Assembly: GCA_937891785.1 (NCBI GenBank)
Contig: CALAGN010000071.1
Span: forward strand, 1-64,000
From: an uncultured Octadecabacter sp.
GTDB taxonomy: Bacteria > Pseudomonadota > Alphaproteobacteria > Rhodobacterales > Rhodobacteraceae
Reading direction: 5' to 3'
DNA: 64,000 bases
Part shown: positions 57,689 through 64,000 of the stretch, in pieces
Numbering within the stretch: the stretch's first letter is position 1
How the letters are laid out: every line of letters begins with the position of its first letter
The notes under the pieces: model-generated
The model's input: the letters and a program-made list of their open reading frames with translations, nothing else
Databases searched by the model: none
What the model was told of the DNA's origin: nothing
Made by a program: the position numbers and the translations under genes

Positions 57689-58823
57689 AGCGTTTGGCCT
57701 TTATATCCATTGGCCCTTTTGTCAGGCAAAGTGCCCCTACTGTGACTTCAACTCGCATGTAACGCGCAACATTGATCAAAAGCGCTGGTTGGCTGCATAT
57801 GTAGCCGAGATTTCCCGCGTTGGGGCGCAAACCACAGGACGAACGCTGAACAGTGTTTTCTTTGGTGGCGGCACGCCAAGCCTGATGGAACCCGAAACCG
57901 TTGACGGAGTTATGACGGCGGTGCGTGCGACCTGGCCGACGGCAAATTCGATCGAAGTTACGCTTGAGGCGAACCCGACATCGGTAGAGGCGGGACGCTT
58001 TCAGGGATATCGGCAGGCGGGGGTCAATCGCGTTTCGATGGGAATCCAAGCGCTGCACGACGATGACTTGCGCGCCCTTGGGCGGTTGCATTCTGTTGTT
58101 GAGGGTCTTGCGGCATTTGAAACCGCGCGCGGGATCTTTAATCGGGTGAGTTTCGATCTGATCTATGCACGGCAAGGCCAAACACTGGCTGACTGGCGAA
58201 CCGAACTGCGCCGGGCGCTTGATCTCGGCTTGGATCACCTTTCACTTTATCAGCTAACAATCGAAGAGGGCACAGCCTTTGGGGATCGCTATGCCCTTGG
58301 AAAGCTGCGCGGACTGCCTGATGAGGATTTGTCGGCCGACATGTACGAGGCGACCCAAGAGATCTGCGGAGCTGCGGGGCTTATGGCCTATGAGGTGTCT
58401 AATCACGCCAAAAATGGGAATGAGAGCCAGCACAACCTGATCTATTGGCGCTATCAGGACTATGCCGGTATAGGACCGGGGGCGCACGGACGGCTGACAT
58501 TGGACGGCCAGAAATTCGCCACCGAAACTGTTCTTTCGCCTGGTGGATGGTTGAACGCTGTCGAAAATATCGGAACAGGCGAAAGTCTTCGTGCTTTGCT
58601 GTCGGATGAAGACCAATTTGCAGAGCGCTTGTTAATGGGGTTGCGGCTGTCAGAGGGCGTCGATCTGGCTGGTAGTGATAGCGCTCAGAATCCAACGTTC
58701 GTTAATAATATCAATGGCTTATCTGATTTGGGTCTTGTCGGGTATGAAAATCAGACACTTCTCGCAACCCACAAAGGTCGACCAGTTTTGAACGGTATTT
58801 TACGCAGTCTTCTTGGTGGTTAA
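57669..58823 (+). CDS. hemW: Radical SAM haem chaperone HemW
   Basis: 384 residues. The radical SAM motif CQAKCPYC follows YIHWPF near residues 12-25, and FGGGTPSLM and RVSMGIQALHDDDLRALGRLH are typical. HemW-type proteins bind haem and act as haem chaperones rather than as coproporphyrinogen dehydrogenases. No ATG opens the frame: TTG 57669 and TTG 57681 are both possible, within the end of rdgB. The stop shares TTAA with the parB stop. Confidence 0.93.
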   Translation: MQAVLPEAFGLYIHWPFCQAKCPYCDFNSHVTRNIDQKRWLAAYVAEISRVGAQTTGRTLNSVFFGGGTPSLMEPETVDGVMTAVRATWPTANSIEVTLEANPTSVEAGRFQGYRQAGVNRVSMGIQALHDDDLRALGRLHSVVEGLAAFETARGIFNRVSFDLIYARQGQTLADWRTELRRALDLGLDHLSLYQLTIEEGTAFGDRYALGKLRGLPDEDLSADMYEATQEICGAAGLMAYEVSNHAKNGNESQHNLIYWRYQDYAGIGPGAHGRLTLDGQKFATETVLSPGGWLNAVENIGTGESLRALLSDEDQFAERLLMGLRLSEGVDLAGSDSAQNPTFVNNINGLSDLGLVGYENQTLLATHKGRPVLNGILRSLLGG

Positions 58824-59710
58824 CCGCCAGATAGCACGCGCAGGAGATCATCAAGCTGCTCAAGAGATTTGTAGTTAAGCGTCAGCTTTCCAGCTTCGCC
58901 AGTGGTATTTTGATCAATATGCACACCCATGCCAAGCGCAGCACCCAATTCCCGCTCAATTTGTATCGTGTCGGCATCTTTGGAGCTGCGGGCTGGAGCA
59001 TGTCGTTTTGTGCTAGCGGGGCCTTTGCGCACTAGCTTTTCAATATCTCGGACTGATAACCCGTCACGAACAACTTTGTTTGCGAGATCAAGCGCATTTT
59101 CCTGACCGATAAGTGAGCGCGCGTGCCCTGCACTAAGCCTGCCATCAGAAACATAGGCCTGTATCGTATCTGGAAGGGTCAGCAACCGCATGAGATTCGC
59201 AATATGGCTGCGGCTTTTACCAAGCGCCGTTCCAAGCTCTTCTTGGGTGTGACCGAAACGCTCCATGAGCTGGCGATAACCGGCTGCCTCGTCAATCGCG
59301 TTGAGGTCTGCGCGTTGTATGTTCTCGATCATCGCGACTTCAAGAACTTCTGCGTCACTAAATTCACGCAAAAGCACGGGAATCTCGTGAAGTTGCGCCC
59401 GTTGCGCTGCCCGCCAGCGACGTTCGCCGGCAACAATTTCATATTGGGTTTCGCTGCCAGGCTTTCTACGTACGATAAGCGGCTGGATAATACCTTTTTC
59501 CCGCACGGAAGCGGTTAGATCAGACAGGCTCTCTTCGTCAAACGTCCTACGGGGCTGATCTGGATTTGGCTCGACCGTTTCGATGGGAACCAGAAGATCG
59601 GGCCGACGCGATGGATTTGTGTCTGCTGTGTCAGCCGGTTGGGCGACATCTGCCATGAGAGCAGAGAGTCCGCGCCCCAGTCCTCTGTTTTTGGTTGTTT
59701 TATTGGTCAT
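58820..59710 (-). CDS. parB: Chromosome segregation protein ParB
   Basis: 296 residues. The CTPase motif region (QPLIVRRK, AGERRWRAAQRA, residues about 78-108) and helix-turn-helix (LGTALGKSRSHIANLMRLLTLP) are complete, and a C-terminal dimerisation domain follows. It loads on parS sites as a CTP-dependent clamp and spreads. It overlaps parA by 4 bases; two perfect parS sites lie within 4 kb in the same operon. Confidence 0.98.
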   Translation of the reverse strand: MTNKTTKNRGLGRGLSALMADVAQPADTADTNPSRRPDLLVPIETVEPNPDQPRRTFDEESLSDLTASVREKGIIQPLIVRRKPGSETQYEIVAGERRWRAAQRAQLHEIPVLLREFSDAEVLEVAMIENIQRADLNAIDEAAGYRQLMERFGHTQEELGTALGKSRSHIANLMRLLTLPDTIQAYVSDGRLSAGHARSLIGQENALDLANKVVRDGLSVRDIEKLVRKGPASTKRHAPARSSKDADTIQIERELGAALGMGVHIDQNTTGEAGKLTLNYKSLEQLDDLLRVLSGG

Positions 59711-60522
59711 GTCGTTCCCCGATTTTGTTTCTCGCGCACGAGAAGCTCCTTTGCGAGCGCCCGATACGCAACGCTACCTCTCGAGTGTGTGTCATAGCTT
59801 AGGACTGTCATCGCAAACGATGGCGCCTCACTTAATCGCACATTCCTTGGAATGATCGTTTTGAAAACCAGATCACGCAAGTTTTCACGGGCGTCGTCTT
59901 CGACCTGCTGTGACAGGTTATTGCGTCGATCGTACATAGTAAGAACGATGCCTTCGATACGCAGGGATTGGTTAGCGGTCTGGCGGACTTCGCGCACTGT
60001 CGTCATAAGTTGGGAAAGACCTTCAAGCGCAAAAAACTCGGCTTGGAGTGGTACAAGTACTGAATCAGAAGCGACCATGGCATTTACGGTCAAGATATTC
60101 AGGGATGGCGGGCAATCAATCAGGATATAATCGAGATCAAGCGAATCGATAGCTGGCTGCCGTAGGGCATCACGCAACAAGAAGCTGCGCTTTTCATTAG
60201 CTGTAAGTTCGATATCCGCAGAGCTAAGATCCGTTGTGGCTGGAATAATGTAGAGGTTTTCGACGCCAGTAGGCTGTATAATATCGTTGGGTGAGGTATC
60301 GCCAAGAATAAGGTCGTACGTTGTAAGATCTCGCTTGTCGTTGCCAATACCAAGCCCTGTAGACGCATTGCCTTGGGGGTCCAAATCGACCAGCAGAACC
60401 CTGCGTCCCTGCTCGGCCAACGCTGCACACAGGTTAATGGTGGTCGTTGTTTTTCCAACGCCGCCTTTTTGGTTGGCGATTGCAATTATCTTCGTGTGTT
60501 TTAGACGACTAAAGTCAGGCAC
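59707..60522 (-). CDS. parA: Chromosome segregation ATPase ParA
   Basis: 271 residues from GTG 60522. The deviant Walker A KGGVGKTTTTINL (residues about 19-31) and DLDPQGNASTG are intact, with DYILIDCPPSLNILTVNA later. It drives origin movement by binding the nucleoid and releasing on contact with ParB. It overlaps rsmG by 8 bases and parB by 4. Confidence 0.98.
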   Translation of the reverse strand: MPDFSRLKHTKIIAIANQKGGVGKTTTTINLCAALAEQGRRVLLVDLDPQGNASTGLGIGNDKRDLTTYDLILGDTSPNDIIQPTGVENLYIIPATTDLSSADIELTANEKRSFLLRDALRQPAIDSLDLDYILIDCPPSLNILTVNAMVASDSVLVPLQAEFFALEGLSQLMTTVREVRQTANQSLRIEGIVLTMYDRRNNLSQQVEDDARENLRDLVFKTIIPRNVRLSEAPSFAMTVLSYDTHSRGSVAYRALAKELLVREKQNRGTT

Positions 60523-61144
60523 CTGTGATCCCCTTGATCGTTAAAATCCACGCGTTTGGATGAGTGATACTCGCTGTTTGAGTAAGAGCAAAGCTCCAAG
60601 CCGAGTAAGCCGCATCTATTTCTGATTGTACCGTTTCGCCTTTTGGAAAAATTGCGATGCCTTGCGGATCAAGGTGTGGCTTGGCCATTTCGATAAGCTG
60701 CGTCAGGCTGGACAAGGCGCGTGCACTAAGTACGTCCACCCCGAGCGGGCTGATGTTTTCAATACGGTCGGAAACGACATTTGTTCGCAAGCGAAGCAGG
60801 CGTGATGCTGTTCTAAGAAATGTCGCCTTTCTTTGGTCGCTCTCAACCAGTGTAATTGTTGCCTCTGGTTTTAGTTCGAGGGCCAAAATCGCGATAACAA
60901 TACCGGGGAAGCCGCCGCCGCTTCCGATATCTGCCCAGACCCGCCAATCAGGCGGCGCGAGAAGGTAAAGTTGTGCAGAATCAACAATATGCCGGGTCCA
61001 GAAATCATCCAAAGACGCTTTAGAAACAAGGTTGATGCCTTTCGTCCATTTGCGGACGAGCGCTTCAAACTCGTCAAGCCGTGTGATTGTTTCACGTGAA
61101 ACATTGAGCCCCGGACACAGTTCCGTCTGCTGACCTTTTGTCAT
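60515..61144 (-). CDS. rsmG: 16S rRNA (guanine527-N7)-methyltransferase
   Basis: 209 residues. The SAM motif [17 protein letters not shown] (about 69-85) and [15 protein letters not shown] are typical. It methylates G527 of 16S rRNA. One parS site is embedded near its start, encoding NVSRET. Overlaps mnmG and parA. Confidence 0.97.
   Translation of the reverse strand: MTKGQQTELCPGLNVSRETITRLDEFEALVRKWTKGINLVSKASLDDFWTRHIVDSAQLYLLAPPDWRVWADIGSGGGFPGIVIAILALELKPEATITLVESDQRKATFLRTASRLLRLRTNVVSDRIENISPLGVDVLSARALSSLTQLIEMAKPHLDPQGIAIFPKGETVQSEIDAAYSAWSFALTQTASITHPNAWILTIKGITGA
61088..61103. other. parS site in rsmG
   Basis: TGTTTCACGTGAAACA, a perfect match to the 16-base parS palindrome, at codons encoding NVSRET in rsmG. 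It is the binding site for ParB encoded about 1.4 kb away. Confidence 0.93.
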
Positions 61145-63018
61145 GCTGATTTCGCCACTGACGATTTCCGAAGATACGCCAATATCAGCAGTAACGCTGC
61201 CGGTGTCATTCCATCAATCCGCGCCGCGTGGGCAATTGTTGTTGGCGCGACTTTGCTAAGCTTGCTTGCTAGCTCGTTCGATAGACCTGGCAGCCCAACA
61301 TAAGTGAAGCCCTTGGGGATCACTTGCGCTTCGTCTCTCTCAAGAGCCTCAATCTCTTTTTTCTGGCGCGCGATATAGGTCGCGTAGAGAGCGTCGCGCT
61401 TGAGTTGAATTTGGATATCAGTTGGTATTCTAGCAAACTCTGGGACGACCGCCACGAGGTGCGAAAACTCTGCATCGGCTATAGACAGAGCCTCATAGCC
61501 GCTCCGCGATTCGCTGTCAGGATTGATGCGAACCCCAGCTAGACTAAGAGAGCGGGCCGTAAGCTTGGTTTGTTGCAAAGTCGATCTGCCAACTTCGAGC
61601 TGCTCCATCTTTTCTTGGAATGGCGCCCAACGATCGTCACCCACAATACCAAGAGACCGACCGGTGTCAGTCAGACGCTGATCGGCATTATCAGCTCGCA
61701 ACGCCAACCGGAACTCCGCCCGCGACGTGAACATCCTGTATGGCTCAGTGACGCCGCGCGTTACCAAATCATCAATCATAACACCAATATACGAAGTCGC
61801 GCGGCTAAAGATAGCCGGCTCTTGATCGCTTGACCTACGTGCAGCGTTCAAGCCCGCGACAAGTCCCTGCGCGGCTGCCTCTTCGTATCCTGTTGTGCCA
61901 TTGATCTGACCGGCAAGATACAAGCCTGGCGTATCACGCACCATTAGGTCAGAGCCAAGTGCGCGGGGATCAATATAGTCATATTCAATCGCATAACCGG
62001 GTTGTAAAATCACTACGTTCTCAAGCCCGTAGATCGAACGGACGTAATCCTCTTGGACCTCGATAGGCAACGACGTCGAGATACCATTTGGATATACCGT
62101 GTGACCATCAAGCCCCTCAGGTTCAAGAAATACTTGATGCGACGTCTTGTCGGCAAAGCGAACAACCTTGTCCTCGATTGACGGACAGTAGCGCGGGCCA
62201 ACGCCATCAATGTGGCCGCCATACATAGCCGAGCGTGCAAGGTTGTCACGAATGATGTCGTGCGTTCTCTCGTTTGTATGGGTGATGCCACAGGCGATTT
62301 GTTTGGCAGTCGGGCGCCTTGAGAGAAACGAGAACATCGTCGGGTCATCGTCGCCCGGCTGCTTGTCCAACAGATCCCACGCAATCGTGCGGCCGTCCAA
62401 GCGAGGCGGCGTACCAGTCTTGAGCCGACCAAGCGGCAAGCCAAAGGTGTCAATTCTTTCCGCTAGCCTCACTGAGGGACGTTCACCGACACGCCCGCCA
62501 GGTTGGGCAACATCCCCGATATGGATAACCCCACGCAAAAACGTTCCCGTCGTCAGAACAACAGATCTGGAATGGAGCTCGCTTTGATCGGCCAAAGACA
62601 CGCCTGAGACCTTGCGGCCCGACATCAGCAGGTCGACGGCTTCACCCTCAATGACCGTTATGCCGGACTGCATCGCAATCTCGTGCTGCATGGCCTTACG
62701 ATAGATCGCCCGATCGGTCTGCGCGCGCGGGCCTTGTACTGCCGGTCCTTTACGGCGGTTTAACAACCGAAACTGAATTCCAGCGAGGTCGGCAACGCGT
62801 CCCATGACTCCGTCAAGCGCGTCAATTTCGCGGACCAAGTGACCTTTGCCAAGCCCACCGATTGCAGGATTGCAGGACATTACCCCAATACCGTCGGCGA
62901 TCAGCGTCACAAGCGCGACCTTTGAACCAGTCCGCGCCGCAGCATGCGCTGCTTCGCAGCCCGCATGCCCGCCACCAATCACAACGACGTCAAACTTATT
63001 ATGTTTCACGTGAAACAC
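61141..63018 (-). CDS. mnmG: tRNA uridine-5-carboxymethylaminomethyl modification enzyme MnmG
   Basis: 625 residues, full length. The FAD-binding [15 protein letters not shown] (residues about 14-28) and [20 protein letters not shown] and [19 protein letters not shown] motifs are present. With MnmE it modifies the wobble uridine of some tRNAs. Its first codons are written through a perfect parS site (MFHVKH). It starts 3 bases after the mnmE stop and overlaps rsmG by 4 bases. Confidence 0.98.
   Translation of the reverse strand: MFHVKHNKFDVVVIGGGHAGCEAAHAAARTGSKVALVTLIADGIGVMSCNPAIGGLGKGHLVREIDALDGVMGRVADLAGIQFRLLNRRKGPAVQGPRAQTDRAIYRKAMQHEIAMQSGITVIEGEAVDLLMSGRKVSGVSLADQSELHSRSVVLTTGTFLRGVIHIGDVAQPGGRVGERPSVRLAERIDTFGLPLGRLKTGTPPRLDGRTIAWDLLDKQPGDDDPTMFSFLSRRPTAKQIACGITHTNERTHDIIRDNLARSAMYGGHIDGVGPRYCPSIEDKVVRFADKTSHQVFLEPEGLDGHTVYPNGISTSLPIEVQEDYVRSIYGLENVVILQPGYAIEYDYIDPRALGSDLMVRDTPGLYLAGQINGTTGYEEAAAQGLVAGLNAARRSSDQEPAIFSRATSYIGVMIDDLVTRGVTEPYRMFTSRAEFRLALRADNADQRLTDTGRSLGIVGDDRWAPFQEKMEQLEVGRSTLQQTKLTARSLSLAGVRINPDSESRSGYEALSIADAEFSHLVAVVPEFARIPTDIQIQLKRDALYATYIARQKKEIEALERDEAQVIPKGFTYVGLPGLSNELASKLSKVAPTTIAHAARIDGMTPAALLLILAYLRKSSVAKSA
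63002..63017. other. parS site in mnmG start codons
   Basis: TGTTTCACGTGAAACA, a perfect parS palindrome, covering codons 1-6 of mnmG, one base inside its ATG. It lies about 1.9 kb from the other site. Confidence 0.93.
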
Positions 63019-63021
63019 TCC

Positions 63022-64000
63022 TTACTTGCCGATGCAAAAACTGGAAAAAATCTCATCCAGAAGGTCTTCGACATCAACCCGACCAACAAGGGCATCAATC
63101 GACCGAGTCGCCGCGCGCAACTCATCCGCAACGATATCCTCCAAAATATCCGAGCTTTTAAGCATTTGTGCAACCACCTCGAGGTGGTACAGGGACGAAG
63201 CCATCGCCATACGGTGGCGTTCCCGCATCGCTATACCAACCGACGCAGCGCGATTTCGCAAAACGCCGGCAATCTGCTCAACAAGCTGATCAACACCAAG
63301 ACCCGTTTTGCCAGACACCGACAGACCCGCGCCATTCTGGATATCCCCTTTTGCCACGACAACAATATCATCGGGTCCAACAATATCAGGCGTCACGGCA
63401 TCAGCGTCGACCAATAGAACCCGAAGATCGGCCAACGCAGCACGCTCAAGACCGCGCGCAATACCAATGCCTTCGACCTCATCGGCTGTCTCGCGAATAC
63501 CAGCAGTATCAAGGACAGTAACAGGCAGCCCATCAAGATCCATCCGAACCTCAATCACATCTCGCGTCGTTCCCGCAAATTCCGAGGTAATCGCCGCCTC
63601 GCGCCCTGCTAACCTATTAAGAAGCGTTGATTTACCAACGTTCGGCGCCCCAACAATTGCAACCTCGAACCCATCGCGAATTCTCTCGGCAATTCGAACG
63701 CCAGCAATCTCGCTTGAGAGATCTGACATGACACTCCGGACCAACCCTAACACTTCGGGTGTCACATCGACAGGAACATCTTCATCAACGAAATCAATCG
63801 TCGCCTCGATAAGCGCGGCTGCCCGGGTCAATTTCCGGCGCCAATCCTCTACCTTGGCGCCCAATTCACCGGCAAAGACCCGCATCGCCTGCTGCCGCTG
63901 GCTTTCGGTTTCAGCATCAATCAAATCAGCAAGCCCTTCGACCTGCGCAATATCAAGCCTACCACTCTCCAGTGCCCGGCGCGTAAACTCGCCCGGTTGT
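63022..64000 (-). CDS. mnmE: tRNA modification GTPase MnmE (partial, N-terminus beyond right edge)
   Basis: The frame stays open to the right edge; the visible part gives 325 codons and begins with [16 protein letters not shown], so the start is beyond 64000. G1 GAPNVGKS, the DTAGIRE motif and the final CIGK, with the cysteine that is part of the MnmE C-terminus, are intact. It partners MnmG in wobble-uridine modification. About 100 N-terminal residues are missing from view. Confidence 0.97.
   Translation of the reverse strand, partial: QPGEFTRRALESGRLDIAQVEGLADLIDAETESQRQQAMRVFAGELGAKVEDWRRKLTRAAALIEATIDFVDEDVPVDVTPEVLGLVRSVMSDLSSEIAGVRIAERIRDGFEVAIVGAPNVGKSTLLNRLAGREAAITSEFAGTTRDVIEVRMDLDGLPVTVLDTAGIRETADEVEGIGIARGLERAALADLRVLLVDADAVTPDIVGPDDIVVVAKGDIQNGAGLSVSGKTGLGVDQLVEQIAGVLRNRAASVGIAMRERHRMAMASSLYHLEVVAQMLKSSDILEDIVADELRAATRSIDALVGRVDVEDLLDEIFSSFCIGK

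Overview
The window is chromosomal DNA of a marine alphaproteobacterium, most likely a member of the Rhodobacteraceae (Roseobacter group). This is inferred from gene order and protein character: the block mnmE-mnmG-rsmG-parA-parB lies next to hemW-rdgB-rph-hrcA-grpE-mutS, secA sits beside a parvulin, argJ and mutT, comF-grxC-nitrilase lies beside ubiG, and rimP-nusA-ylxR-infB form an operon. No rRNA, tRNA, CRISPR array, insertion sequence or prophage was found. Almost all of the DNA is coding, and most operons are joined by ATGA overlaps.

Layout. 1-4.3 kb: surface-polysaccharide genes (family 2 glycosyltransferase cut by the left edge, kdsB, cysQ) divergent from an ABC-2 exporter permease, followed by a clearly decayed SH3-type gene. 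4.3-8.6 kb: dnaK, dnaJ and a radC broken by one amber codon. 8.6-16.8 kb: a PstS-like/OmpA fusion with a membrane-anchored partner, secA, then a periplasmic parvulin, argJ and mutT. 16.8-22.4 kb: infB, ylxR/L7Ae, nusA and rimP (leftward); rimP probably starts at a TTG and has a terminator-like hairpin in its leader. A 40-residue membrane protein gene is divergent from it. 22.5-28.05 kb: a peptide-type ABC importer. 28-36.3 kb: proline iminopeptidase, ubiG, MarR, nitrilase, glutaredoxin, comF, an NDUFAF5-like methyltransferase, hemH, a 61-residue secreted protein, and a CAP lipoprotein between two L,D-transpeptidases. 36.4-44.1 kb: RNA m5U methyltransferase, a tandem ABC exporter pair, CCA-adding enzyme, Nudix and Hsp33. 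44.1-51.8 kb: Nudix, argG, SCP2, sulfotransferase, class IV aminotransferase, exported MsrA, PfkB kinase, malic enzyme. 51.9-64 kb: mutS, grpE, hrcA, rph, rdgB, hemW and the origin-proximal segregation block with two perfect parS sites inside mnmG and rsmG.

How the genes work together. Two protein-quality groups (dnaK-dnaJ and hrcA-grpE, plus hslO) supply the Hsp70 cycle and redox chaperoning. The translation operon supplies ribosome maturation, transcription elongation and initiation factors. The parAB/parS block marks the chromosome-origin side of the window.

I found no convincing new defence or mobile system. The best leads are local: the radC nonsense codon, the three-lesion pseudogene, unannotated small membrane proteins, the rimP leader hairpin, the PstS-OmpA pair, and a promoter whose spacer is an inverted repeat. 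No database search was possible, so family names rest on motif recognition and genus-level placement is not attempted.
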